Assembly (NCBI RefSeq): GCF_030285785.1
Contig: NZ_CP127247.1
Coordinates: 1,139,501 to 1,203,500 of the forward strand
DNA: 64,000 nt
DNA from: Parasedimentitalea psychrophila
Lineage (GTDB): Bacteria > Pseudomonadota > Alphaproteobacteria > Rhodobacterales > Rhodobacteraceae
Direction: 5' to 3'
Under the pieces are notes generated by a model that saw nothing but the letters and a program-made list of their open reading frames with translations, ran no database searches and was not told where the DNA came from. Position numbers and translations under genes: made by a program. Position 1 is the first letter of the stretch; each line of letters starts with the position of its first letter. Positions 37,050 to 46,063 of the stretch are shown here, one piece after another.

Positions 37050-38375
37050 TTAGCCGCGGGCGCGGACCACTTGCATCAGCGACAGAAGCGCGCTCATGTC
37101 CGGGCCACGCTCCATGCCGGTCACCGCGTGGCGCAGCGGCATGAACAGGCCCTTGCCCTTGCGGCCTGTGGCCTCTTTCACCGCGGTGGTCCAGGTTTTC
37201 CAGGTGTCCGCGTCATAGGGACCCTCGGGCAGCAGCGCCATCGCCTGGGCAATGAACTCTTTGTCCTCATCCGCGATCAGCGGCTCGGCGCCATCGCGGC
37301 ACAGGCTCCACCAGGTCTCAAGATCACCCAGGGTGGTGATATTCTCTTTGGCCACATCCCAGAAGGCGGGTTGTTTGTCTGCCGGAACGCCCAGCGCGTC
37401 GAGGTCGGACTGCACCTTTTCCAGCGGCAGGGACTGCAGATAGCGACCGGTCAGCGGGAACAGGTCCTGTACGTCAAATTTGGTGGGCGCCGCGCCAAAG
37501 CGGTTGAGGTCGAAACCGTCGATCAGCTCGGCCATCTCAGAGCGCAGCTCAATCGGATCGGAGGAGCCAAGACGGGCCATCTGCGACAGCAGTGCCATCG
37601 GCTGCACCCCCTGTTCGCGCAGATCGCGCAGCGCCAATGTGCCCAGACGTTTGCTCAGGGCCTCGCCCTGAGGGCCGGTCAGCAATGAGTGGTGGGCGAA
37701 TTCGGGCGGGGTGCCGCCCAGCGCCTTGATGATCTGGATCTGGGTGGCGGTATTGGTCACGTGATCGGAGCCACGCACCACATTGGTGACGCCCATTTCG
37801 GTGTCATCGACCACCGACGCGATAGTATAGAGCACCTGGCCGTCACCGCGGATCAGCACCGGGTCGGAGACTGAAGCGGCATCAATCGAGATATCGCCCA
37901 GCACGCCATCGTTCCACTCGATCCGCTCAAGATCCAGTTTGAAGCGCCAGACACCATCGCCACGCTCGCCGCGCAGGGTGTTTTTTTCAGCATCCGACAG
38001 CGCCAGTGCAGCGCGATCATAGACCGGCGGTTTGCCCATGTTGAGCTGTTTTTTGCGTTTCAGGTCCAGCTCGATCGGGGTTTCAAACGCCTCGTAGAAG
38101 CGACCTATGTCGCGCAGCTTGGCGGCGGCATCGGCGTATTGTTCCAGCCGTTCGGACTGGCGCTCAACCCGGTCCCAGGTCAGGCCAAGCCATTCCATGT
38201 CCCGCTTGATGGCATCGACATATTTTTCCTCGGACCGGTTTGGGTCGGTGTCGTCGATACGCAGAATGAAGGTGCCGCCGGCCTTGCGGGCGATCAGGTA
38301 GTTCATCAGCGCGGTACGCAGGTTGCCAACGTGGATATATCCGGTGGGCGACGGGGCAAAACGGGTGGTGGTCAT
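37050..38375 (-). CDS. gltX: Glutamate--tRNA ligase
   Basis: Predicted 441-residue class I aminoacyl-tRNA synthetase. The HIGH-like motif is in FAPSPTGYIHVGNLRTALMNY and the KMSKS-like motif is ALSKRLG. Length is at the short end for GltX, and alphaproteobacteria often carry two copies; this one may charge tRNA-Glu or tRNA-Gln (before amidation). The ATG at 38375 has AGGAG at 7 bases, so the GTG one codon upstream is not used. A strong terminator follows. Confidence 0.95.
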   Translation of the reverse strand: MTTTRFAPSPTGYIHVGNLRTALMNYLIARKAGGTFILRIDDTDPNRSEEKYVDAIKRDMEWLGLTWDRVERQSERLEQYADAAAKLRDIGRFYEAFETPIELDLKRKKQLNMGKPPVYDRAALALSDAEKNTLRGERGDGVWRFKLDLERIEWNDGVLGDISIDAASVSDPVLIRGDGQVLYTIASVVDDTEMGVTNVVRGSDHVTNTATQIQIIKALGGTPPEFAHHSLLTGPQGEALSKRLGTLALRDLREQGVQPMALLSQMARLGSSDPIELRSEMAELIDGFDLNRFGAAPTKFDVQDLFPLTGRYLQSLPLEKVQSDLDALGVPADKQPAFWDVAKENITTLGDLETWWSLCRDGAEPLIADEDKEFIAQAMALLPEGPYDADTWKTWTTAVKEATGRKGKGLFMPLRHAVTGMERGPDMSALLSLMQVVRARG

Positions 38376-38464
38376 CACATGTCTCCTGTTGCCCTGCCCA
38401 TCTCACATAGGCAAGGTTTTGTCCAGTTGATGCGCGTGAGCCGCGCCAGAGGCGCGGGCCTGCG

Positions 38465-38488
38465 GCGCGAGTATTTTAGCAAAAAGAA
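38465..38488 (+). repeat. Intergenic GAGTATTTT...AAGAA motif, copy A
   Basis: GGCGCGAGTATTTTAGCAAA followed by AAGAAA lies between the oxidase stop and gltX start. Related stretches occur at 57978-58003 and, inverted, at 59474-59500. I recall similar motifs in many roseobacter intergenic regions; function unknown. Confidence 0.45.
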
Positions 38489-38509
38489 ACCCTGGCCGGA
38501 ATTCTGAGG

Positions 38510-39841
38510 TCAGGTGCCGTTGTCCAGACGCACCCGGCTGCCATCGCTGAACCGCGACAGACGAAAGGCCTGTGGATCGACAATCGGAGTAGCCCCAGTG
38601 ACCATATCTGCCATCAATCGCCCCGCCCCTGGGCCAATGCCAAAGCCGTGACCGGAGAAGCCGGTTGCGATGAACAGCCCCGGCAGCTGCTCCACCGGTG
38701 AGATCACCGGAATGGCATCCGGGGTGACGTCGATCAAGCCGCCCCAGCTTTGCACCACCTCGGCCTGTTGTAAAAAGGGAAAGGCCTGCTGCGCGGACGC
38801 CCAGCCGGATTTCAGCGCCGATTGCGAGGCGGCCGGGTCGAGGATCCGGTACTGTTCAAATGCGGTTTGCTGATCTGGCGTCCAGCGTCGCGACTGGGCG
38901 GCCTCCTCCTGCCAGCGCCCCGACAGGCGAAACCGCAGCGAGCGCCACTCGCTGAGAAAGGCCGGCAGGAATTGCAGCCCCAGGCGCAGGCTGTCGGGCA
39001 CGATATCGACCATGTTCTCAGTGCCATTGGCCACGGTATAGCCGCCGTCGGCGCGCTTCCTGAGGGCGTAGCCATCCGCCCAGAGGGCGACGTCCGGCCC
39101 GCCCGCCACCGCTGAGCAGCGCAGCACCGAGTTCAGCACCTTCAGCTGGGGCAGAGAGATCCCGGCATTGCCAAGGAACAGCCGCGACCAGGCGCCGCCG
39201 GCCACCACCACCGAGCGGCAGGCCACCCGGCCCCGTTCGGTGATCACTCCGGCGATCTGGCCCGCCTGCAGCTCCACAGAGCGCACCGCGCAATGGGTCA
39301 TCACAGCGGCCCCGGCGTCGCGTGCGCCCATGGCAATGGCGTGGGTTGCCCATTGCGGCTCGGCACGGCCATCCAATGGTGTCGAAAGCGCCGAGTGGAT
39401 CGGGCCCCGGTGGCCCGGCAACAGGGCCTGCAGCGCAGCGCCGCTGACCATATGGCTGGCAACATCACTGTCTTGCAGGTTCTGGGCCCAGCGCTGCAAA
39501 TGCGCGCTTCGCTTGGCGCCATTGGCCACAAACAGGCTGCCGCAGCGATGATAGCCGGTGCGGTAGCCGGTGCGGGCCTCTAGCCCCTGCCAGATTGACA
39601 TCGACTCGATCATCAGCGGGATTTCACGCGGGTCGCGCTGTGACAGGCGCACCCAGCCCCAATTGCGGGAGCTTTGTTCACCGCCGATACGGCCTTTTTC
39701 ACAGAGCAGCACCGACACGCCGCGCGTCGCCAGTTCCAGCGCGGTTGCGGCGCCGACGATACCACCGCCGATGACCACGGTATCCACAGATTTAGGCAGG
39801 CGTTTGTCCTCGGGAAAGGACGGCAATTCAGGACCAGGCAA
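38510..39841 (-). CDS. FAD-dependent oxidoreductase of the DAO family
   Basis: Predicted 443-residue flavoprotein. The FAD-binding Rossmann motif is VVIGGGIVGAATALELATRG, followed by LLCEKGRIGGEQSSRNWGWVR, which is typical of D-amino-acid-oxidase or glycine/sarcosine-oxidase-like proteins. A second flavin segment near the C-terminus reads LFIATGFSGHGFGIGPGAG. It oxidises an amine or amino acid, with the exact substrate unknown. Start ATG at 39841. It follows no clear operon partner. Confidence 0.9.
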   Translation of the reverse strand: MPGPELPSFPEDKRLPKSVDTVVIGGGIVGAATALELATRGVSVLLCEKGRIGGEQSSRNWGWVRLSQRDPREIPLMIESMSIWQGLEARTGYRTGYHRCGSLFVANGAKRSAHLQRWAQNLQDSDVASHMVSGAALQALLPGHRGPIHSALSTPLDGRAEPQWATHAIAMGARDAGAAVMTHCAVRSVELQAGQIAGVITERGRVACRSVVVAGGAWSRLFLGNAGISLPQLKVLNSVLRCSAVAGGPDVALWADGYALRKRADGGYTVANGTENMVDIVPDSLRLGLQFLPAFLSEWRSLRFRLSGRWQEEAAQSRRWTPDQQTAFEQYRILDPAASQSALKSGWASAQQAFPFLQQAEVVQSWGGLIDVTPDAIPVISPVEQLPGLFIATGFSGHGFGIGPGAGRLMADMVTGATPIVDPQAFRLSRFSDGSRVRLDNGT

Positions 39842-39956
39842 ATAGAGACTCCGACACAGGCAGGTTCACGGGCAGGTTCAATGTGCTGCACTATGCAAAG
39901 ACCCGGAACCCGTGAAAAGGGAAATCAGCCGCTGTGCGGCTGGGAGCTGGGCCGGA

Positions 39957-40586
39957 TCACTCGGCGGTGGCTTGACGCTCACCGCGGCGCCGCGCCAACA
40001 GCCGGTCAAAAGGTTCCACCAGATCCAGCTCAGCCATCGGTTGGCGGGAGAAACTGGGCAGATAGAGCCCCTGGGTCAAACCAGCGGGCAGTCGGTTAGA
40101 CAGGGCCTGCATCCGGTCACTGACCCGGTTGGCCCAATCCGTGACCTGATCCGCCTGCACCGGCAGCAGTCGGTGGTAGTGGCCGAAACAAGCGCGGCCA
40201 AAAGTCGCCAGCCGACCCGGCCCGACACTCCAGAACAACAGCGCCAGTGCGGCCAGCAACAGGGTCACCACCGTCACCACCGCCATCGGGCTGTAGAGCA
40301 GTGCCGCCAGTGCCAGGATCAGCAGGTTGTGGCTCCAGCGGGGCTGGTAGCCTGTGAGCCGGCGCAGAGCGAGCCGACGGCCCCCGGTTTTCACTGGAGA
40401 CGGGCTTTGTGGTGTGGCTGTCACTGTTGGCTTTGGCTGCCGTTTCCGGGGCCTGACACTCTCGGGGTGCACAACCGTGTCGGCAATCATCACCTTGCGG
40501 ATTTCCGCCATGATTTCCGCATCGCTGGCCATGGTGCTTTGTCCCTGGATCAGCTTGTCAAAATCCGGCTGATAATTCTGTCCCAT
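39957..40586 (-). CDS. Hypothetical membrane protein
   Basis: Predicted 209 residues from the ATG at 40586, which has GAGGAG 7 bases upstream. The N-terminal half is polar and basic (SVRPRKRQPKPTVTATPQSP) and is followed by one or two hydrophobic helices (NLLILALAALLYSPMAVVTV, then VTLLLAALALLFWSV). The C-terminal part contains helical segments with QADQVTDWANRVSDRMQALS and ends in a basic tail. No family recognised. It borders the decayed prophage. Confidence 0.7.
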   Translation of the reverse strand: MGQNYQPDFDKLIQGQSTMASDAEIMAEIRKVMIADTVVHPESVRPRKRQPKPTVTATPQSPSPVKTGGRRLALRRLTGYQPRWSHNLLILALAALLYSPMAVVTVVTLLLAALALLFWSVGPGRLATFGRACFGHYHRLLPVQADQVTDWANRVSDRMQALSNRLPAGLTQGLYLPSFSRQPMAELDLVEPFDRLLARRRGERQATAE

Positions 40587-40796
40587 TTGGCAGCTCCTCA
40601 ACATCAAACCTGGGCAGTGGCACCTGTCCTGGAGCCTGCCCGACCGAAAATGACAATTAGACCGTTTCGCCACAGCTTTGTTCATTTTGCCTCAAATTCG
40701 TCGAAAATGCCCGATGAATGGCGGTGATGCGGCGACAATTCGGCAGGCTCACGGCATTGTTGCGGGATCGGAGACAGTTCAGCCGGAAGGGTGATC

Positions 40797-41051
40797 TCAG
40801 ATAGGTGATTCTATGTATGGGGGGGGGAGTCTTTTGGGGGGGGGGGAGTGGTCCTGCTTAGCCAGTTCTTTAGTTTTCTCAATTCCGATCAATACCGTTA
40901 ACCGTGAACGCTCCTGGGGTGCCTCTGGGATATAAAGTTCTGCCCCACCGAACTTTAACAGGAATTCAATTGTCAGGTCCGTTCCAAGGGTTTTCACATA
41001 GATTTCGACCTGTGTCGGAGGTTTTGGGAACGGTCTGGCCGGTAAGTTCAT
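40797..41051 (-). CDS. Small phage protein, Mor-like fragment, ending in poly-C tracts
   Basis: About 84 residues from the ATG at 41051. TDLTIEFLLKFGGAELYIP resembles the central part of Mor/C-type phage activators (FGGxxxYIP), but the helix-turn-helix that should follow is absent. Instead the frame runs through C11 and C9 tracts (reverse strand of 40836-40846 and 40819-40827), coding prolines, and stops. Probably a truncated relic. It starts 22 bases after the cement gene stop. Confidence 0.4.
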   Translation of the reverse strand: MNLPARPFPKPPTQVEIYVKTLGTDLTIEFLLKFGGAELYIPEAPQERSRLTVLIGIEKTKELAKQDHSPPPKRLPPPYIESPI

Positions 41052-41073
41052 TGTATCTGACCCTGTGCTCGAG

Positions 41074-41541
41074 TTATTGAAGTTGGGGTGGTTTATATTC
41101 TCGCGGCGATAGCACAGCCGCGCGGGCCAGGGCTTCGTCGAAGCGCACCCAAACACCTTGGGTCTCGATCAGCTCAACAATTCCGGCGCGAGAGCGGGTG
41201 GCGGTCCCATCTGTCTTGGCGACGATCTGGTCATCAATCACAAAGCAAACCTGTCCGATATCGGCCATGGTGATGGGGTCAGTGCCGTCGTTGACGTATC
41301 GAAACACGCCAGCGCGATAGGTCAGCGACGCGCCCCCATTTGCCCCACCGGTGTTGTCGATCGTGTCTTCGGCACGCCCTACGCCGATCAAGTTCAACCC
41401 GGTAACGCCTTTGACCAGGTAGCCAGCAGCATTGCGCATGACGAATGCTCCGGCGAAAATCTTTTCGTCGGCGGCCATGGAGCCTTGCCGTATGTCACCA
41501 AGAGTGGATGGCGTGTTTCGGTCGGATGTAAGAGCTGTCAC
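41074..41541 (-). CDS. Phage capsid cement / head decoration-like protein
   Basis: Predicted 155 residues. TPSTLGDIRQGSMAADEKIF, GAFVMRNAAGYLVKG and the later GVFRYVNDGTDPI resemble the beta-rich decoration proteins encoded after the major capsid genes of Mu-like phages in Rhodobacteraceae. The frame is intact. It is isolated from any other head gene, so it is probably a leftover. Family assignment is from memory of such phage proteins. Confidence 0.6.
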   Translation of the reverse strand: MTALTSDRNTPSTLGDIRQGSMAADEKIFAGAFVMRNAAGYLVKGVTGLNLIGVGRAEDTIDNTGGANGGASLTYRAGVFRYVNDGTDPITMADIGQVCFVIDDQIVAKTDGTATRSRAGIVELIETQGVWVRFDEALARAAVLSPREYKPPQLQ

Positions 41542-41597
41542 CTGATGGTCTCCTGTCGGGATAATCTGGGACAGGATAGGAAGGCGGCGGATATAAA

Positions 41598-41620
41598 TTA
41601 ACCCGCACCAGGGTGCGGGT
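41598..41620 (-). terminator. Hairpin between gemA and the cement gene
   Basis: ACCCGCACC (41601-41609) pairs with GGTGCGGGT (41612-41620). On the minus strand it is followed by TAATTTATA. It lies in the 440-base stretch 41542-41983, where I see no gene, only decayed phage DNA. Confidence 0.4.
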
Positions 41621-41983
41621 GCATTGAATGTGGAGGAGTGCTGATCGGCCCCGCCTCTAACGTCCGAAACGATTTCAGGTTATGAGCCTGACGGTCACAT
41701 GCGCCGGTCAGCACGAATAATCATATCGAAAGCAAAACCATCAGCAAATTGCATTTTTCTGGATATCGCGAGCGATGGCATGGTAGCGGGCAGTCGGGTT
41801 GCCGCCTGAGAGCCGCGTTAAATACCACTTAAAGGGCCTTTGTGGAATTTCATGAGGTGCCCATGCAGGACTGGCCACTTCAGAAACTGTACGGGCTAAT
41901 TTCCGTGGACCGCTTTTCTGTAAATGCTAAGGGCGGTACGATTTCTCGCGCCGCCCTCCTCTTGGCAAGAAGCTCAGACGGTC

Positions 41984-42397
41984 CTAAGCCGCTCGGGCCT
42001 TCATCGCCTTGAGTGCCGTGATTATCTTGCGGGCAGTCTCCACTTTGAGAAAGCGCAGACTGGAAATCTTCCAACTAAGTTCAAGCCACTTGTTCAATTC
42101 GTCCTCACCATCATAAGCGCCACGAGTGAACTCACCCCACAAGGTGCGGATTAACTCGATCTGGGCAAGTGACGCCATGTCAGGGCGTTTTCCATAGGTG
42201 CGCCCTTGCGTCACCAGCGGCGCAAAACCCAGATATTCAAAGAACCCAATGAGGGCTTCAAAGCCCTGTTGGTCCAGATCCTTCAGACTGGCAACGCCGC
42301 CGATCTGGACCAGCGCAGACCGGAAACTCACCTCTGAAAGTTTCAATTTCCCCTTGGCAACGTGGAGCAGTGCGATTTATTTGCGACTAAGCAGCAT
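41984..42397 (-). pseudogene. gemA-like phage regulatory gene (DUF1018) with nonsense codon
   Basis: From the ATG at 42397 (AGGAGG 7 bases upstream) the frame reads MLLSRK, then a TAA at 42377-42379, then IALLHVAKGKLKLSEVSF and onward without further stops. Intact GemA proteins begin SRKQIALLHVA, so a CAA to TAA change explains the stop. The rest is well conserved: SLKDLDQQGFEALIGFFEYL, MASLAQIELIRTLWGEF, KWLELSWKISSLRFL and ARKIITALKAMKAR. In Mu, GemA modulates host genes and DNA gyrase. The start overlaps the upstream gene by 11 bases. Confidence 0.8.
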
Positions 42398-42704
42398 GAA
42401 CAGCCTCCTTGAGTGAGGCGGCCTCTAGGAGAAATGCGCCACCCAGGTTCTCAACGCAATTAATCGCCTGACTGGCCTTGACGCTCCAGTGCTGGTTGAG
42501 TGCATCGTCTAGAACGGAAATTAGCGAATGTACGAGGGCTGGGTTCTGGTGATGTTCTCCACCGCTGATCTGCTTACGAAGAAGGCTGACAACCTCTCCT
42601 GCTTGAAGGTAAAAGTGCAGTAAATCCACCAAGCCATCGCACCGTTGCGAAATCTGGTCTGGGGCTTCGGATACCTCAATTTCAACCGCTATTGTCCCGC
42701 TCAT
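42387..42704 (-). CDS. Hypothetical phage protein upstream of gemA
   Basis: Predicted 105 residues, mainly helical (DGLVDLLHFYLQAGEVVSLL, LVHSLISVLDDALNQHW). It occupies the small-gene slot between B and gemA of Mu-like phages and overlaps both neighbours by a few bases, which suggests a former operon. No function recognised. The frame is intact. Confidence 0.55.
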   Translation of the reverse strand: MSGTIAVEIEVSEAPDQISQRCDGLVDLLHFYLQAGEVVSLLRKQISGGEHHQNPALVHSLISVLDDALNQHWSVKASQAINCVENLGGAFLLEAASLKEAVHAA

Positions 42705-43137
42705 AGTTTCGCTCCCCTAGGTGCCAGCTTCAAATCCAGTATCGCAGCCTTCAAATGGGCTGGTGTGGGGTTGCCTGCTCCAGAAAAAAGCTGGGCAATT
42801 CGTGTGACATTGGCCACATTGCGTAGTCCACCTTTCTGCCGCGCAACCGCGTGCAGGGCATCAATTGCCCTCTCACTAGCAAAGGCAGTGCCTTCAACCA
42901 CTGCGGCTACATCTGCGCGGCTCACCTCTTTGACGATCACCGGACGCAACATCCTGCTTTGCAACTGAGGCATAGCGTTGATGGCATTGGGCAGCTGGAG
43001 GTCTCCGCAGAACACCAGGTCAAAGCCACCCATGTCAGCTGTGGCGCGAAGCCATTCAAAAGCTTCACCAGTTTGTCCGGTCTTGGGATTTTTTGGTATA
43101 AGTATTGCGCTTCATCCACCACTAGAACTCGACGCAC
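42701..43137 (-). pseudogene. MuB-like transposition ATPase, 3' part, frameshifted
   Basis: The protein can be read as RRVLVVDEAQYL (Walker B) in one frame, then PKNPKTGQTGEAFEWLRATA and GGFDLVFCGDLQLPNAINAM in the next. The shift lies near 43095-43110. The C-terminal part (LQSRMLRPVIVKEVSRADV, then GGLRNVANVTRIAQLF) is intact. The N-terminal half with the Walker A loop is missing because the gene is fused to the MuA remnant by deletion. MuB normally captures target DNA and activates MuA. Not functional as it stands. Confidence 0.8.
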
Positions 43138-43941
43138 TCCTTGGTAGCCACATCAACAAGCGCCAGCATGATAGGCCGAACAGCCCGCCCATCGCCCCAA
43201 TCCACCCAAAAATCCTGCATCCGGCCATCAAGCGAAACCCATTCCAGAACTCCGATAGACGTTTTGTCGCGGTGTGCGGGCTGGGTAAGCTGTTTTGCCG
43301 CGTCGGCTCGCCCGTGCCGTGCTGCAAGTTTCTGAGCCTCGCCCATCGCCTTCCAACGCCGGTAGACAGTGGGATAAGACGGCCACGCCCAACCAGACTT
43401 GCGCCCTATATCGCGTGTGTCGCGCCAAGCCTGTATCAATGGGAATTCTGGCGCTGCATCTCGGATTGTCGTCAGAAAAAGGACCATGCCTGAGGCGTGT
43501 TTTCTGCCGTTGAGCTCTTGCCTTTGAAGTTGTCCAGTAAAGCAGGCGCATAGTTGATCGGGTCAACCCCTTTAACGGCCCTTAATAGGACCTCTAAACG
43601 GGGTTTTGAGGTGCCTTCTGACCCGTACTATTCTTGCACCAAGCGGATACGCTCTGACCAGCCACACTTTGCCCCAGAACCACCTACAAGCGTGCAATCG
43701 CGGCTTTGCGTTCCGCACGGTCCCGCCGTGCAAGCGTGGCTTCTATGAAGGCTGCATGTGCCGCATCGTTATGGGTGCCGGGGTCAAGCTTTTGCTCTTC
43801 GATCTGGCGGCGAAAGTAAGCAAGGCGTTCCGGCTTCGGGAGGTCCGAGGCATTGAATACGATGAGCGGAAAAGAGTTCAAAGCCAAGGAATGACCGTTA
43901 ATCGTTAAGTCATAGCGTAACGAGCGGTGGTCGGTGGACAC
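43122..43941 (-). pseudogene. MuA-like transposase, 5' half, frameshifted and truncated
   Basis: Three frames must be joined. An N-terminal piece ends RDRAERKAAIARL (43684). A second piece reads RLEVLLRAVKGVDPINYAP and APALLDNFKGKS to AWSFF, with a TAG just before it near 43628. A third piece runs from LTTIRDAAPEFPLIQAWRD through SYPTVYRRWKAMGEAQKLA to VLEWVSLDGRMQDFWVDWGD, where the first catalytic Asp lies. The AWSFF/LTTIR shift sits in a T5 run and would be repaired by one T. The frame ends KECVEF at the deletion junction with MuB, so the rest of the DDE domain is gone. Confidence 0.75.
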
Positions 43942-44239
43942 TATCGACTACGGTCGCCTATTGAATTCATTGGGTTATTTAATGCAATCTCAAGTGTCCC
44001 ACCCCAAATTATTGCTGGAATTCCCTCAAAGGCATCAAACCCTAAGAAATTGCGTATCTGTAAGGGATTGATTTGATGATGAAAATTTGTCGAGGGGAAT
44101 CAAACCTAATGAAAGCGCTCAGATGCCCCCTCTGTACAGCCAATAGATTGGCGGTCCATTCCCCCCAGGAGGTATTTTTGACAACGAGAAACCAGCCGGG
44201 TCAATCGCCAGATCAGTAGCAGAGCTGAGGCCTGCGGCC
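43942..44239. other. Gene-free spacer between prophage remnant and nadE
   Basis: About 300 bases of lower-GC DNA. It holds two similar short stretches, GCATCAAACCCTAAGAAAT and GAATCAAACCTAATGAAAG, about 70 bases apart. This could be the former repressor-side end of the phage with its binding repeats. No phage terminus was proved. Confidence 0.4.
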
Positions 44240-45898
44240 TTAGCTGGGGTCGCGCCAGCGGTTGACGATTGGGTAGCGGCGGTCGAGCCAGAAGGCGCGC
44301 GGCGTCAGGCGGGCGCCGGGGGCGGACTGGTGGCGTTTGTATTCACTGATATAGAGCAGGTGTTCGACCCGTTTGGCCACATCGCGATCAAAACCGGCAG
44401 CAACGCAATCGGCGATGGAGCCATCCTGATCTACCAGAATGTCCAGAATGGCGTCCAGCTCAGGGTAGTCCGGCAGGCTGTCACTGTCTTTTTGGTCGTC
44501 TCGCAGTTCCGCCGTGGGCGGTTTGTCGATCACATTGGCGCGGATCACCTCGCCCAGAGGGCCCTTCATCCAAGGGCGGTGGTTGGCGTTGCGCCAGCGG
44601 CAGGTTTCAAAGACGCGAGTTTTATACATGTCCTTGATCGGATTGTAGCCGCCGTTCATGTCGCCATAGATGGTGGCATAGCCCACTGCGACCTCGGATT
44701 TATTGCCGGTGGTCAGCAGCATTTCGCCAAATTTGTTGGACATCGCCATCAGCAGCAGCCCGCGCAGGCGGGACTGGATGTTTTCCTCGGTGACATCGGC
44801 GTCACGTCCGGCGAACAGCGGCGCCAGGGTATTGGTGATGGCGCTTCGGCCCGCGTCTATCGGGACATAATCGTAATGCACGCCAAGCGCCTTAGCGACC
44901 GCCTCGGCATCGTCCAGCGAGTCCGAGCTGGTGTATTCGGATGGCAGCATCACGCAGCGGACATTTTGCGGGCCGATCGCATCCACCGCAATGGCGGCGA
45001 CAATGGCAGAATCCACCCCGCCGGACAGGCCCAGCAGCACTTTGGAGAAGCCGGATTTGCGCAGGTAGTCGCGCAAAGACTCGACCATGACACGGTAATC
45101 CTGCTCCCACGCGTCTGGCAGATGTGCCTTTTCACCATCGACGGCGCGCCAGCCGTCGGCGGTGCGCTCCAGATCGAGATGGGTGATTGCCGCGTCAAAC
45201 ACCGGCATTTGCAGCGCCAGTGCGCCGCTGGGGTTCAGCGCAAAGGAGCCGCCGTCAAACACCTGATCGTCCTGGCCGCCAACCATATTCAGATAGATCA
45301 CCGGCAGGCCGGTCTCAACCGCGCGGGCCACCATGTGGTTGAACCGCACCTCCATCTTGTTGCGGTAATAGGGCGAGCCATTGGGGATCAGCAGAAATTC
45401 GGCGCCGGTTTCCCCGAGGGTTTCGGCGACGTCTTCGTGCCAGCCATCCTCGCAGATCGGGCTGCCAATGCGGGTATCGCCCACCGCATAAGGTCCGCCC
45501 AGCGGTCCGGCGGAGAATATGCGGACCTCGTCAAACACGGTTTCATTGGGCAGGTGGTGTTTCAGGATACGGCTGGCGATCTTGCCACCTTTGAGGATCA
45601 GGTAGGCGTTGTAGAGCTTGCCGCCCTCAACCCAGGGCGCGCCCAGAGCCAGTGCGGGGCCATCGGTCACTGCGGCGGCCAGTTTTTCGACCTCAGTAAT
45701 GGCGGCCTGATGAAACGCGGGTTTCATCACCAGATCTTGGGTATTGTAACCGGTTATGAACATCTCTGGCAGCGCCACCAGATCGGCACCGGCGTCGCGC
45801 CCCTGTTGCCAGGCCTGCAGGGCCTGGGCGGCATTGCCGGGCAGGTCTCCCACAATGGGGTTCAGCTGGGCCAGGGTTACGCGGAAGCGATCAGTCAT
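44240..45898 (-). CDS. nadE: Glutamine-dependent NAD+ synthetase
   Basis: Predicted 552-residue two-domain enzyme. The N-terminal nitrilase-type glutaminase (about residues 1-260) has LPEMFITGYNTQDL with the Glu, a Lys in ILKHHLPNETVFDE, and the nucleophile Cys in GSPICEDGWHEDV. The C-terminal NAD synthetase domain has the P-loop LLGLSGGVDSAIVAA and TGNKSEVAVGYATIYGDM. It amidates deamido-NAD with glutamine nitrogen as the final step after NadD. Start ATG at 45898. Confidence 0.97.
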   Translation of the reverse strand: MTDRFRVTLAQLNPIVGDLPGNAAQALQAWQQGRDAGADLVALPEMFITGYNTQDLVMKPAFHQAAITEVEKLAAAVTDGPALALGAPWVEGGKLYNAYLILKGGKIASRILKHHLPNETVFDEVRIFSAGPLGGPYAVGDTRIGSPICEDGWHEDVAETLGETGAEFLLIPNGSPYYRNKMEVRFNHMVARAVETGLPVIYLNMVGGQDDQVFDGGSFALNPSGALALQMPVFDAAITHLDLERTADGWRAVDGEKAHLPDAWEQDYRVMVESLRDYLRKSGFSKVLLGLSGGVDSAIVAAIAVDAIGPQNVRCVMLPSEYTSSDSLDDAEAVAKALGVHYDYVPIDAGRSAITNTLAPLFAGRDADVTEENIQSRLRGLLLMAMSNKFGEMLLTTGNKSEVAVGYATIYGDMNGGYNPIKDMYKTRVFETCRWRNANHRPWMKGPLGEVIRANVIDKPPTAELRDDQKDSDSLPDYPELDAILDILVDQDGSIADCVAAGFDRDVAKRVEHLLYISEYKRHQSAPGARLTPRAFWLDRRYPIVNRWRDPS

Positions 45899-46063
45899 CC
45901 TGCTCTAGTCCTTTAACAATCCAATGCAGCCATTTAACAGATCTGGCATCAAGGGAAAGAGAGCAGACGCAAAAGACATTGCGGCAAACTGCGGGCTGCC
46001 CTAGCTTTACGTCAAGCCGTGATACGCTGCGGCAGTTTAATTCAGGCGCAGGCAGAGGTTCCG

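Larger units (their letters stand above)
40797..43941 (-). mobile_element. Decayed Mu-like prophage remnant
   Basis: Minus-strand order: MuA-like transposase 5' half, MuB-like ATPase 3' half, a small hypothetical, gemA, a gap, a capsid-cement-like protein and a small Mor-like fragment. This follows the early-region order of Mu-like phages such as RcapMu, but the repressor, most of A, the Walker A part of B, the lysis genes, terminase, portal and tail are missing. A and B are frameshifted and gemA has a nonsense codon. The base composition is lower in GC than the flanks. Exact ends and the 5-bp target duplication could not be identified; the element may reach about 44200. Confidence 0.85.

Noticed and set aside
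36731-37144. A 137-residue frame over the gltX terminator
   Set aside because: It crosses a strong terminator stem and runs antisense into gltX.
44330-45916. A 528-residue open frame opposite nadE
   Set aside because: It is a mirror of a clearly recognised enzyme with all motifs; long antisense frames are common in high-GC DNA and this one has no family features.
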